Positions 17,926 through 26,941 of a DNA stretch of 64,000 nucleotides are shown here, piece by piece. Position 1 is the first letter of the stretch; every line of letters begins with the position of its first letter. Location: NCBI RefSeq assembly GCF_023073415.1, contig NZ_JADPJL010000037.1, positions 62,001 through 126,000 on the forward strand. Direction: 5' to 3'. A program made the translations under genes and the position numbers. The notes under the pieces are model-generated. The model saw nothing but the letters and a program-made list of their open reading frames with translations, was not told the origin of the DNA and made no database searches. This DNA is from Bradyrhizobium sp. 190 (GTDB lineage: Bacteria > Pseudomonadota > Alphaproteobacteria > Rhizobiales > Xanthobacteraceae).

Positions 17926-19104
17926 CTATCTGAATGTCTTGCGCGGATCGAAGGCGTCGCGCACGCCCTCGCCGATGAAGATGAGGAGCGACAGCATGAT
18001 CGCGAGCGAGAAGAAGCCGGTAAAACCGAGCCACGGCGCCTGCACATTGGCCTTGCCCTGCGACAACAGCTCACCAAGCGACGGCGAGCCCGGCGGCAGG
18101 CCGAAGCCCAGGAAGTCGAGCGCGGTCAGTGTCATCACCGAGGATGATACGATGAACGGCAGGAAGGTCATGGTCGCCACCATCGCGTTCGGCAGCAGAT
18201 GCCGGAACATGATGACGCCATTGGAGACGCCGAGCGCGCGCGCCGCCTGGATGTATTCGAAATTGCGGCCGCGTAAAAATTCGGCGCGCACGAGGCCAAC
18301 GAGCGTCGTCCAGGAAAACAGCAGGAGGATGCCGAGCAGCACGAAGAAACCGGGCACCAGCACCGATGACAGGATCAGCAGCAGGTAGAGCGAAGGGATC
18401 GCGCTCCAGATTTCGATAAAGCGCTGGAAGGCGAGATCGATCCAGCCACCGAAATAGCCCTGCACGCCGCCGGCGATGACGCCGATGATCGAGGACAGGA
18501 TGGTCAGCGTCAAACCGAACAACACCGAGATTCGGAAGCCATAGATCAGCCGCGCTACCACGTCGCGGCCCTGATCGTCGGTGCCGAGCCAGTTGTATTC
18601 GAGATCGCGACAGCTCTTCAGCCCCTTTTTCTCCACCACCGGCTTGCACTGCTCTTCCGTCAACATCCATGTCGGCTTCGACGGTGCCGGCGTCGGCAGA
18701 TCGAGATTGTGGGTGTCGTAGGAATAGCGGATCAAGGGCCAGATGATAGTGCCGCCCTTCTCGGCGATCAGCTTCTGCAAATAGGGATCGCGGTAGTCGG
18801 CTGAGGTCTCGAAATCGCCGCCGAACGTCGTCTCGGAATAGCTGACGAAGGCCGGCCAATACAGCTTTCCGTCATACTTGATCAGGAACGGCCGGTCGTT
18901 GGCGATCAACTCGGCAAACAGCGACACCACGAACAGGATCAGGAATATCCAGAGCGACCAGTAGCCTCGGCGGTTGGCCTTGAAATTCTGCCAGCGCCGG
19001 CGGTTGAGCGGCGACATCGCAAGGGGATGACGCGTGACCGGCACGGCGGCACCGAGCGGCGACTGCGTCGAGGTCTCGATCGGCTGCGGTGCGAGCATCG
19101 TCAT
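17926..19104 (-). CDS. yejE: YejE-type ABC transporter permease
   Basis: A 392-residue permease of the DppC/YejE group. The N-terminal tail holds the OppC-like motif SPLNRRRWQNFKANRRG before the first helix. A large periplasmic loop (about 70-190, including DYRDPYLQKLI and NWLGTDDQGRDVVARLIYG) precedes the transmembrane core. The EAA-type loop reads EYIQAARALGVSNGVIMFRH. The ATG at 19104 overlaps the yejB stop by one base (TGATG), so I prefer it to a longer form starting at 19146. Confidence 0.92.
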   Translation of the reverse strand: MTMLAPQPIETSTQSPLGAAVPVTRHPLAMSPLNRRRWQNFKANRRGYWSLWIFLILFVVSLFAELIANDRPFLIKYDGKLYWPAFVSYSETTFGGDFETSADYRDPYLQKLIAEKGGTIIWPLIRYSYDTHNLDLPTPAPSKPTWMLTEEQCKPVVEKKGLKSCRDLEYNWLGTDDQGRDVVARLIYGFRISVLFGLTLTILSSIIGVIAGGVQGYFGGWIDLAFQRFIEIWSAIPSLYLLLILSSVLVPGFFVLLGILLLFSWTTLVGLVRAEFLRGRNFEYIQAARALGVSNGVIMFRHLLPNAMVATMTFLPFIVSSSVMTLTALDFLGFGLPPGSPSLGELLSQGKANVQAPWLGFTGFFSLAIMLSLLIFIGEGVRDAFDPRKTFR

Positions 19105-20216
19105 CAGACCTCCCGCGCCTCGAAATCGATCCGAGGATCGATCCACATGTAGGCGAGGTCGGAGATCAGACCCACCACAAGGCCAACGAGGGAAAAGATG
19201 AACAGTGTGCCGAACACGACCGGATAATCGCGGTTGAGCACGCTCTCGAAACCTAGCAGCCCGAGCCCGTCGAGCGAGAAGATGGTCTCGATCAGCAGCG
19301 AGCCGGAGAAGAATGCGCCAATGAACGCACCGGGAAAGCCTGCGATCACGATCAGCATGGCGTTGCGGAAGATATGGCCGTAGAGCACCTGGCGCTCGCT
19401 GCAGCCTTTGGCGCGCGCGGTCATGACGTATTGCTTCCTGATCTCATCGAGGAAAGAGTTCTTGGTCAATAGCGTCATGGTGGCGAAAGCACCCAGGCCC
19501 ATGGCAATCAAGGGCAGCGTGAGGTGCCAGAAATAGTCGATGATCTTCCAGTACCAGGGAAACTGTGCCCAGCCATCCGAGGTCAAGCCGCGCAGCGGGA
19601 ACCAGTTGAAGAACGAGCCGCCGGCAAACAGGATGATGAGCAGGATCGCGAACAGGAATCCGGGGATCGCAAAGCCCACGATGACAACCGCCGAGGTCCA
19701 GGTATCGAAGCGCGTTCCGTCCGCCACCGCCTTGCGGATGCCGAGCGGGATCGAGATCAAATAGGTCAGCAGCGTCAACCAGAGGCCGAGCGATATCGAG
19801 ACCGGCAGCTTCTCCTTGATCAGCTGCAACACGGTGGTGTCGCGAAAGTAGCTCTTGCCGAAATCGAAGCGGGTGAAATTCCATACCATCAGCGCAAAGC
19901 GCTCATGCGCCGGCTTGTCGAAGCCGAACTGCTTTTCCAGGCTCTTGATGAAATCCGGATCAAGCCCCTGCGCGCCGCGGTACTTTGAATTGACGGCATC
20001 GGCCGAGGCGCCGGCCTGCGGCGTCCGCCCGGCGAAATCGCCGGTGGCGGAGCCTGAGATGCGCGAGGAGCCGCCGGTGTCGGCGCCGGAGAGTTGCGCG
20101 ATGACGCGTTCGACCGGGCCGCCCGGCGCAAACTGCACCACTACGAAGGAGACGAAGAGGATGCCGAGCAGGGTCGGAAACATCAAAAGGACGCGGCGGG
20201 CGATATAGGCAGTCAT
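19104..20216 (-). CDS. yejB: YejB-type ABC transporter permease
   Basis: A 370-residue permease of the DppB/YejB group. The first helix (YIARRVLLMFPTLLGILFVS) is followed by FAPGGPVERVIAQL and a YejB-typical periplasmic insert of about 70 residues (GGSSRISGSATGDF...). The EAA loop reads YVMTARAKGCSERQVLYGH. Its ATG overlaps the upstream binding-protein stop by one base (TAATG). With YejE it forms the channel. Confidence 0.92.
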   Translation of the reverse strand: MTAYIARRVLLMFPTLLGILFVSFVVVQFAPGGPVERVIAQLSGADTGGSSRISGSATGDFAGRTPQAGASADAVNSKYRGAQGLDPDFIKSLEKQFGFDKPAHERFALMVWNFTRFDFGKSYFRDTTVLQLIKEKLPVSISLGLWLTLLTYLISIPLGIRKAVADGTRFDTWTSAVVIVGFAIPGFLFAILLIILFAGGSFFNWFPLRGLTSDGWAQFPWYWKIIDYFWHLTLPLIAMGLGAFATMTLLTKNSFLDEIRKQYVMTARAKGCSERQVLYGHIFRNAMLIVIAGFPGAFIGAFFSGSLLIETIFSLDGLGLLGFESVLNRDYPVVFGTLFIFSLVGLVVGLISDLAYMWIDPRIDFEAREV

Positions 20217-22105
20217 TATTGCTTTGCCTGCTCGAGTTTGCCGGCCTTGGCGGCGTCATACCACCAGATAACGCGCTCGCCAGACCCTGATGCATCGATC
20301 TGATAACGCGGCAGGTCCTTCGGACGATCGAACATGTCCCAATAAGCCAGCCGGTGGGTCTTGTTGTACCACTGCGGTACCCAGTAGCGGCCGGCGCGGA
20401 AAACGCGGTCGAAGGCATGGCAGGCAACCGTCAACTCGGCGCGGGTCTCCGCTGCAATAATCTTTTCGATCAGCGCGTCGATGGCGGGATTGTCGATTCC
20501 GGCCAGGTTGTAGGAGCCCTTGGTTTTGGCGGCGTGCGAGGAGAAGAAGGCACGCATCGCGTCGCCCGGCGTCGTCGACATCGAGAAGCGCGTGATAGTC
20601 ATGTCGAAATCGAAATCTTCCACCCTCGCGCGGTACTGCACGGCATCGACCAGGCGCGGGCTCGCCTCGATTCCGAGCGTGCCGAGGTTCTTGATGTAGG
20701 GCGCGTGATGCGGATTCAGCGAGGACTCCTCGTACAGGAATTCAATGCGGAACACTTCGCCGCTCGGCGTCATTCGCTTGCCGTCCTTGATGACGAAGCC
20801 GGCTTCGTTAAGCAATTGCTGCGCCTTGCGCAGCATGTTGCGGTCTTGCCCCGAGCCGTCCGAAACCGGGGGAACGTAGGGCTGGCCGAACACCTCGTCG
20901 GGCACCTGGCCGCGGAATGGCTCGAGCAGCTTCAACTCCTCCGGCGAGGGCGGCCCCTTCGCCATCATGTCCGAATTCTGGAACGGCGAATGCGTCCGCG
21001 CATAGGCGTCGTACATGATGGTCTTGTTGGTCCACTCGAAATCGAAAGCGTTGATCAACGCCTCGCGCACGCGGGGATCCTTAAACTTGTCGCGGCGGTT
21101 GTTGATGAACCAGCCCTGCGCGCCCGACGGCCTTTCGTCCGGCACCTGCTCGCGCTTGACGCGGCCGTCCCTGATGGCGGGGAAGTCATATCGCGTCGCC
21201 CAGAGGCGCGCGGTGAATTCCTCGCGGAACAGATAGTTCTTGCCGGTAAAGCCTTCGAAGGCGACGTCGCGGTCGCGATAGAATTCGTAACGGACGACAT
21301 CGTAATTGTAGTAGCCCCGGCAGACCGGAAGGTTCGCACCCCACCAGTCCTTGACGCGGTCGTACTCGATGAAGCGGTTGACCTCGAACCGGCCAACCTT
21401 GTACGGCCCCGAGCCCAGCGGCATATCGAGCGTCGATTCATCGAAGGCCCGTGTCTCATAGTACTTCTTCGAGAAGATCGGCAGGCTCGCGACATAGAGC
21501 GGCACGTCGCGTGCGCGTTTTTCGACGAAGGTGACGATCACGGTCGCATCGTCGACCGCCTCGGCGCCCTTTACATCGCGCATCTGCACCTGGATCAGCG
21601 GATGGCCCTTGGCCTTCAGCGTGTTGATCGACCAGGCGACGTCATGCGCCGTGATTTTCGAGCCGTCATGGAATTTTGCCTCCGGCCGCAGCGTGAAGCG
21701 GTAGGCCAGCTTGTCCGGCGAAATTCGCACCGACTTTGCGACGAGCCCGTACATCGCATCCGGCTCGTCGCCGGCGCGGACCATTAGCGCTGAGAAAGTC
21801 AGGTCGATGCCCTGCGCGCCCTCGCCCTTGAGGATGTAGGCGTTGAGCGAATTGAAGGTCTGGTAGGACTGATTGTAGGAGCGCGTCGAGGGAATGGTCG
21901 AGAACATCCCGCCCTTTGGTGCTGCGACGTTCACGTAGTCGAAACTCTTGAAGTCGGCGGGATATTTCAGGTCGCCGAATGCCGAGATGCCGTGCACCTC
22001 GGCGCCATTCTCTTCGGCGGCGCGAACGGGCCCAAGCCCGAGAACGCCTAGCGCGCCGACACCGAGGCCTAGCACATGCCGGCGAGAGAACTGCGCCATG
22101 CGCAT
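20216..22105 (-). CDS. yejA: YejA-like periplasmic peptide-binding protein, proximal copy
   Basis: A 629-residue family 5 (SBP_bac_5) solute-binding protein. The N-terminus carries a twin-arginine-like signal (FSRRHVLGLGVGALG) ending near GPVRAAE. The body starts HGISAFGDLKYPADFKSFDY, as in the YejA subgroup, and includes KLAYRFTLRPEAKFHDGSKI. ATG 22105 or the in-frame ATG 22099 (MAQFSRRH) are the likely starts, both after AAGGA at 22114-22110, which overlaps the stop of the preceding binding-protein gene. It captures peptides for YejBEF. It is one of two tandem, clearly related copies. Confidence 0.9.
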   Translation of the reverse strand: MRMAQFSRRHVLGLGVGALGVLGLGPVRAAEENGAEVHGISAFGDLKYPADFKSFDYVNVAAPKGGMFSTIPSTRSYNQSYQTFNSLNAYILKGEGAQGIDLTFSALMVRAGDEPDAMYGLVAKSVRISPDKLAYRFTLRPEAKFHDGSKITAHDVAWSINTLKAKGHPLIQVQMRDVKGAEAVDDATVIVTFVEKRARDVPLYVASLPIFSKKYYETRAFDESTLDMPLGSGPYKVGRFEVNRFIEYDRVKDWWGANLPVCRGYYNYDVVRYEFYRDRDVAFEGFTGKNYLFREEFTARLWATRYDFPAIRDGRVKREQVPDERPSGAQGWFINNRRDKFKDPRVREALINAFDFEWTNKTIMYDAYARTHSPFQNSDMMAKGPPSPEELKLLEPFRGQVPDEVFGQPYVPPVSDGSGQDRNMLRKAQQLLNEAGFVIKDGKRMTPSGEVFRIEFLYEESSLNPHHAPYIKNLGTLGIEASPRLVDAVQYRARVEDFDFDMTITRFSMSTTPGDAMRAFFSSHAAKTKGSYNLAGIDNPAIDALIEKIIAAETRAELTVACHAFDRVFRAGRYWVPQWYNKTHRLAYWDMFDRPKDLPRYQIDASGSGERVIWWYDAAKAGKLEQAKQ

Positions 22106-22113
22106 GATGTCCT

Positions 22114-24015
22114 TCAAGATCGTCTTCCGATCCGCGCCGCCTTGTCCGCGTCGAACCACCATAGCGACGGGAAAGCCGACAGGCCGTATTTGGGCAGTTC
22201 AGACGGCCGGCCGAAGCGATCCCAGCGCGCGGTACGGACCTTGGGATAGTTCCACTGCGGCACGACATAGTGATTCCACAGCAGCACGCGGTCGAGCGCC
22301 CTGGTCGCGGCAATCAGGTCATCTCGACCCTTGGCGTAGATCAACCGCTCGATCAATTTGTCGATCGCCGGGTTCTTGATGCCGATGATATTGCGCGAAC
22401 CCGCCATGTCCGCCGCTTGCGAACCCCAATATTCGCGCTGTTCATTTCCGGGTGACAAGGATTCCGCCCACGACGAGACGACCACATCGAAATCCCAGCT
22501 GCGAAGCCGATTTTCATACTGTATCGGGTCGATTGTTCGCACGCCGACAGCGATACCGAGCCGCTCCAGAGATGGCTTGAAAAACAGCATGACGCGTTCG
22601 AAGCTCGGGTCTGCACCGAGCAATTCGAGCGCAAACTGCGCACCCGTCTTGCTATCGACCAGCTTGCGCTCGCGCACCTCATAGCCGGCTTCCTTCAGCA
22701 GGCGCAGCGCTTCACGTAGATTTTCGCGAACCGCTTCGGGACTACCGCCGACCGGATTGGTATAGGGCTTCGTGAATACCTCGGGCGGCACCTCCGCGCG
22801 AACGGCTTCGAGTATCTCCAGCTCCTTGCCTTCCGGCACGCCGCTTGAAGCCAGTTCAGTGCCATCGAAATAGCTGCTGATGCGCTTGTATTGACCGAAA
22901 AATATCTGCTTGTTCATTTCCTCGAAGTCGAACGCATAATTCAGCGCACGACGCACCCGCGGATCCTTGAACTGGTCACGCCGGACATTCAGGGCGAACG
23001 CCTGCATGATTCCGGAACTGCGGTTTGGAAACTCCTCGAGCAGCACGCGCTTGTCATTGACGGCGGGAAAGTCGTAGGCCGTTGCCCAGTTCTTGGCGCT
23101 GTTTTCGGTGCGCCAATCGACCTGGTCGCCCTTGAACGCCTCGAGCGCGACCGTCGAGTCCCGGAAATATTCCAGGCGCAGCTCGTCGAAATTGTTGAGG
23201 CCGACATACGTGCTGGAATCGCGCCCCCAATGGTCCTTCACCCGCTCCAGCGTCAGCGTCCTTCCCGGGACAAATTCCTTGATGCGATAGGGCCCCGAGC
23301 CCAGCGGCTTCTCCAGCGTCGTCGCGGCGATATCGCGCTTGCGACCCTCGCTGTCGGTGCCCTCCCACCAATGCTTCGGCAAGATCGTGAGCTGTCCGAC
23401 GATCAGCGGGAGCTCGCGATTGCCGGGCGCATCGAAGGTGAATTTTATGTCGCGATCACCGACTTTTTCAGCTTTCACCACATGGCGATAGTAAGCCGAA
23501 TACTGCGGATGATTTTGCTTGAATGCGTTAAGCGAGAAGATCACGTCGTCAGGCGTCACAGGCTTTCCGTCGTGCCATTTCGCCTCTCGCCTGAGGCGAT
23601 ACGTGACCCAGGAGAAATCCTCGGGGTGGCTGACAGCTTCGGCCAGTTCGCCGTACTCGGTCGAGACCTCGTCCAGCGACTGCGTCATGAGAGATTCGTA
23701 GGTCAGCTGAACGCCGGCGGCGAGCGAGCCTTTGACGCCGGCAACCACGAGGTTGAAGTTGTCAAACGTCCCGATCTGTATTTGACGTACGGTGCCGCCC
23801 TTCGGAGCCTCCGGATTGACGTAGTCGAAGCGCTTGAAGTCGGCCGGGTACTTGATTTCGCCGAACAGCGACAGCGCATGCCGAAAGGCTGGTTCGCCCG
23901 CGCCAGATTGAGCGTGCGCGGACGAAATTGCTGGGGTGCCCGGGGTCAACCCGAGTGCGGGGGCCATGGCGGCGACAGCGCCGCCCTGAAGAAGATGTCG
24001 TCGGGTAATCGCCAA
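22114..24015 (-). CDS. YejA-like periplasmic peptide-binding protein, distal copy
   Basis: A second SBP_bac_5 protein, about 633 residues from the proposed TTG start at 24015 (AITRRHLLQGGAVAAMAPALG, a twin-arginine-like signal ending near SSAHAQ). A longer frame begins at 24090, but AGGA lies eight bases before the TTG. It shares with the downstream copy the YejA start LFGEIKYPADFKRFDYVNPE and the same overall layout, yet the two are clearly diverged. As first gene of the operon, its upstream region (24016-24303) should hold the yej promoter. Confidence 0.85.
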   Translation of the reverse strand: MAITRRHLLQGGAVAAMAPALGLTPGTPAISSAHAQSGAGEPAFRHALSLFGEIKYPADFKRFDYVNPEAPKGGTVRQIQIGTFDNFNLVVAGVKGSLAAGVQLTYESLMTQSLDEVSTEYGELAEAVSHPEDFSWVTYRLRREAKWHDGKPVTPDDVIFSLNAFKQNHPQYSAYYRHVVKAEKVGDRDIKFTFDAPGNRELPLIVGQLTILPKHWWEGTDSEGRKRDIAATTLEKPLGSGPYRIKEFVPGRTLTLERVKDHWGRDSSTYVGLNNFDELRLEYFRDSTVALEAFKGDQVDWRTENSAKNWATAYDFPAVNDKRVLLEEFPNRSSGIMQAFALNVRRDQFKDPRVRRALNYAFDFEEMNKQIFFGQYKRISSYFDGTELASSGVPEGKELEILEAVRAEVPPEVFTKPYTNPVGGSPEAVRENLREALRLLKEAGYEVRERKLVDSKTGAQFALELLGADPSFERVMLFFKPSLERLGIAVGVRTIDPIQYENRLRSWDFDVVVSSWAESLSPGNEQREYWGSQAADMAGSRNIIGIKNPAIDKLIERLIYAKGRDDLIAATRALDRVLLWNHYVVPQWNYPKVRTARWDRFGRPSELPKYGLSAFPSLWWFDADKAARIGRRS

Positions 24016-24243
24016 ATGCAGAATTCCTGTTGCTGACGCCAGTATTCGTGCTGTCGAAGTCCGCGGCGGCCCCAGACGCGAACGACGCAAACACGAGGCG
24101 GAGTTAGTGAGGACCCAATATAAGGCAAGGGTTCGACAGATTACGTTGCTTTTTCCTCATGATAGCAGCTTGGGAACAACGCCGCTGCGGCGAAAAGCCC
24201 CGGTAACAACTCCGATAGCAACAATGCGATCCCTGATACGCAA

Positions 24244-24266
24244 ACGGCCAGGCATTGCCTGGCCGT
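24244..24266 (-). terminator. Perfect hairpin downstream of cycM
   Basis: A 10-bp perfect stem ACGGCCAGGC / GCCTGGCCGT with a three-base loop, 37 bases past the cycM stop. On the minus strand it is followed by TTTGCG, a weak U tract. It probably separates cycM transcription from the yej operon. Confidence 0.55.
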
Positions 24267-24303
24267 CATGTCGTGGCGAAGTCCCTGCAGGACTGTCGAA
24301 ATC

Positions 24304-24855
24304 TTACTTCGCCGCGGTCGGCAGCGGAGCCGGGCTTTCCGAAAGGCTGCGCAGATAGGCGATCACGTCGGCGCGCTCGCTGTCCTTCGAAATGCCGGCG
24401 AAGCCCATCGCCGTGCCGGGAACGAAGGCCTTGGGATTGGCGAGGAACTTGTTGAGATCGTCATAGGTCCAGGTGCCGCCTTTGGCCTTCAAGGCGGCCG
24501 AGAAATTGAACCCGCCGCGACCTTGGCCCTTCGCCTCGTTCAAGACATTATAGAGGTTCGGGCCGACGCGGTTGGGGCCACCCTTCTCGAAGGTGTGGCA
24601 GGCGGCGCACTTCTTGGCTGCCGCGGTGCCCTTCTCGACGGAGGCGGTCTGCAGCAGCGTCTCGATCGGCTCGGACGGCGCGGCGGCCTCCTTGGCCCCG
24701 CCGTGAGAAGCGTCTTCCTTCACGGCAATCTCGAAGCCCGGCTTTTCCGGTTTCACGGGCGCGAAAATCGCGTGGGCGGCAAAGCTCGTGACCAGGATAA
24801 CGAGGCAGGTAGCGAGGACGGCGCCGAGAATCTTGTTGAGTTCGAAGGAGTCCAT
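24304..24855 (-). CDS. cycM: Membrane-anchored cytochrome c (CycM type)
   Basis: A 183-residue protein with an uncleaved N-terminal membrane helix (NKILGAVLATCLVILVTSFA), a flexible Pro/Ala-rich linker to about residue 70, and a class I cytochrome c domain. The haem motif is CAACH at 83-87 and the axial methionine lies in PGTAMGF (Met150). Length and layout match CycM of Bradyrhizobium, which carries electrons from the bc1 complex to the aa3-type terminal oxidase at the periplasmic face. It is divergent from kdsB across about 210 bases. Confidence 0.92.
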   Translation of the reverse strand: MDSFELNKILGAVLATCLVILVTSFAAHAIFAPVKPEKPGFEIAVKEDASHGGAKEAAAPSEPIETLLQTASVEKGTAAAKKCAACHTFEKGGPNRVGPNLYNVLNEAKGQGRGGFNFSAALKAKGGTWTYDDLNKFLANPKAFVPGTAMGFAGISKDSERADVIAYLRSLSESPAPLPTAAK

Positions 24856-25065
24856 AGTGGCATCAGGCTCCAGGCCGGAAGGTCGACTTAAGGCCGGAAA
24901 AACGGCCGCGGGTGCGCATCAGGAATCAGCCTTTCGCGCCGCACCCTCAGCAGGGTTGAGATATCGGTTTGCCCGGGCTCTGGCAACCCGTATAAACGCG
25001 CCGACTTTCCGCCAATCCCCCATCATTTCAGGCCTGTTTTTGTTGGCCTCCAGACCTCGTTCCGG

Positions 25066-25812
25066 ATGACCGAAACCCGCACCCTGGTGCTGATTCCCGC
25101 CCGCATGGCGGCAACCCGCCTGCCCGGCAAGCCGCTGCTCGACATCGGCGGCCTGCCGATGATCGTCCACGTGTTGCGGCGGGCCGAGGAGGCCCAAATC
25201 GGCCGGGTGGCGGTCGCCACCGACACGCCCGAGATCGCGGCCGCCGTGAAAGCCGCCGGCGGCGAGGTGGTGATGACCCGTGCCGATCATCCCTCCGGCT
25301 CCGACCGGATCCATGAGGCCATGCGGACCATCGATCCCGGTGGCCAGGCCGAGATTGTGGTCAACCTGCAGGGCGATTTTCCCACGATCGCGCCGGACAC
25401 CATCCGGGCCGCGCTGCCGCCGCTCGACGACCCCACGGTCGACATCGCGACGCTGGCCTCGCAGATCCATACCGAGGAAGAGGACCAGGCCCCCAGCGTG
25501 GTGAAGGCGGTCGGCTCGCCGATCGGCCCGAACCGGCTCCGGGCGCTCTATTTCACCCGCGCCACGGCGCCCCATGGCGACGGCCCCCGCTACCACCACA
25601 TCGGCCTCTACGCCTACCGCCGCGCCGCGCTGGAACGGTTCGTGGCGCTGCCCCCGTCTCCGCTGGAGCAGCAGGAGAAGCTCGAACAGCTCCGTGCGCT
25701 GGAGGCCGGGATGCGGATCGACATCACCATCGTCGACAGCGTTCCCCGCGGCGTCGACACCCCAGCCGACCTCGAAACCGCCCGCAGGATACTAAAGCCT
25801 CATTCTGATTGA
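25066..25812 (+). CDS. kdsB: 3-deoxy-manno-octulosonate cytidylyltransferase
   Basis: A 248-residue CMP-Kdo synthetase that activates Kdo with CTP for lipopolysaccharide inner-core synthesis. The nucleotide-binding N-terminus reads LVLIPARMAATRLPGKPLLD, and later motifs include HPSGSDRIHEA, VNLQGDFP and HHIGLYAYRR. Normal family length. The last residues (HSD-stop) are encoded within a dispersed repeat that starts at 25801, so the C-terminal tail may have been replaced by repeat sequence. Co-oriented with pheA. Confidence 0.95.
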   Translation: MTETRTLVLIPARMAATRLPGKPLLDIGGLPMIVHVLRRAEEAQIGRVAVATDTPEIAAAVKAAGGEVVMTRADHPSGSDRIHEAMRTIDPGGQAEIVVNLQGDFPTIAPDTIRAALPPLDDPTVDIATLASQIHTEEEDQAPSVVKAVGSPIGPNRLRALYFTRATAPHGDGPRYHHIGLYAYRRAALERFVALPPSPLEQQEKLEQLRALEAGMRIDITIVDSVPRGVDTPADLETARRILKPHSD

Positions 25813-25883
25813 ACGAGGCTTTATCCTTTTGTTTTGACGCGTTTTCTTCACGCGAACCGGTATCCACTTCGCTTGAAAACGCT
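25801..25883. repeat. Dispersed intergenic element (AGCGTTTTC type), copy 2, overlapping the kdsB 3' end
   Basis: Read on the minus strand it contains AGCGTTTTCAAGCGAAGTGG, TACCGGTTCGCGTGAAG and AAAACGCGTCAAAACAAAAG, ending in TTCAATCAGAATG. It matches the ends of the element at 12809-12960, without that copy's inserted pieces. The kdsB stop (25810-25812) lies within it. Confidence 0.75.
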
Positions 25884-25932
25884 ATAGCCAAGGCCTGAGC
25901 GGCTGCTAAAAGGCCCGCCAGAGAAACGAGAC

Positions 25933-26793
25933 ATGACCAAAAAGCTGAAAATCGCATTCCAGGGCGAGCCTGGCGCCAATTCCCATATCGCCATCGTCGA
26001 GGCCTATCCCGACGCCGAGCCGTTGCCGTGCGCGACCTTCGAGGACGCGCTGTCCGCGATCTCCTCCGGCGAGGCCGATCTCGGCATGATCCCGATCGAG
26101 AATTCGGTCGCCGGGCGGGTCGCCGACATCCATCATTTGCTGCCGGCGTCCGGCCTGTTCATCGTCGGCGAATGGTTTCTGCCGATCCGCCACCAGTTGA
26201 TGGCGGTCCGCGGGACGAAGCTCACCGATATCAAGACGGTGGAGAGCCACGTCCACGCGCTTGGCCAGTGCCGGCGCATCATCCGAAAACTCGGCATCAA
26301 GCCGATCGTCGCGGCCGACACCGCCGGCAGCGCGCGCGATGTCTCCGAGCGCGGTGACAAGGCCGTTGCGGCGATCGCGTCCCGCCTGGCGGCGCAAATC
26401 TACGGCCTCGACATTCTTGCCGAAGACGTCGAGGACGAGGCCCACAACACCACGCGCTTCGTGGTGCTGGCGCGCGACCAGAAATGGGCTGCCCAGGACT
26501 CGGGGCCGCTGGTCACGACTTTTGTTTTCCGGGTGCGCAACCTTCCCGCCGCGCTCTACAAGGCGATGGGCGGCTTCGCCACCAACGGCGTTAACATGAC
26601 CAAGCTGGAAAGCTACATGGTCGACGGCAATTTCTTTGCGACCCAATTCTATGCCGACGTCGACGGCCATCCCGAGGACAAGGGCCTCGCCTTTGCGCTG
26701 GAGGAATTGAAATTCTTCTCGCGCGAATTCCGCATCGTCGGCGTTTATCCGGCCCATCCGTTCCGCGCGACGTTCAGCGAGAAGCTGGATTGA
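25933..26793 (+). CDS. pheA: Prephenate dehydratase
   Basis: A 286-residue monofunctional prephenate dehydratase, converting prephenate to phenylpyruvate for phenylalanine synthesis. The N-terminal domain starts KIAFQGEPGANSHIA, and NTTRFVVLA is the family's catalytic TRF motif. A C-terminal ACT domain from about residue 195 carries NMTKLESYMVDGNFFATQFY, including the ESYM-type motif for feedback binding of phenylalanine. No chorismate mutase domain is fused. It lies about 120 bases after kdsB. Confidence 0.95.
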   Translation: MTKKLKIAFQGEPGANSHIAIVEAYPDAEPLPCATFEDALSAISSGEADLGMIPIENSVAGRVADIHHLLPASGLFIVGEWFLPIRHQLMAVRGTKLTDIKTVESHVHALGQCRRIIRKLGIKPIVAADTAGSARDVSERGDKAVAAIASRLAAQIYGLDILAEDVEDEAHNTTRFVVLARDQKWAAQDSGPLVTTFVFRVRNLPAALYKAMGGFATNGVNMTKLESYMVDGNFFATQFYADVDGHPEDKGLAFALEELKFFSREFRIVGVYPAHPFRATFSEKLD

Positions 26794-26818
26794 GCTGAGC
26801 GCACGGTCTCTCGACAGG

Positions 26819-26936
26819 GTCGTCCCTGCGAAAGCAGGGACCCATAGCCACCGAACGCAATTGGGTTAAGAGTCGTCAGCCACACTGCCGCATCGATGGA
26901 TCACGCGGTATGCGTCCCTGCGTGCGCAGGGACGAC
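26819..26936. repeat. Dispersed palindromic element (GTCGTCCCTGCG type), copy 1
   Basis: The left end carries GTCGTCCCTGCGAAAGCAGG and then GACCCATAG. The right end carries TGCGTCCCTGCGTGCGCAGG and then GACGAC. Each end is itself a small hairpin (CCCTGC/GCAGGG). It fills the convergent gap between pheA and the LLM oxidoreductase. A related copy is at 42200-42318. Confidence 0.75.
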
Positions 26937-26941
26937 ACTTG

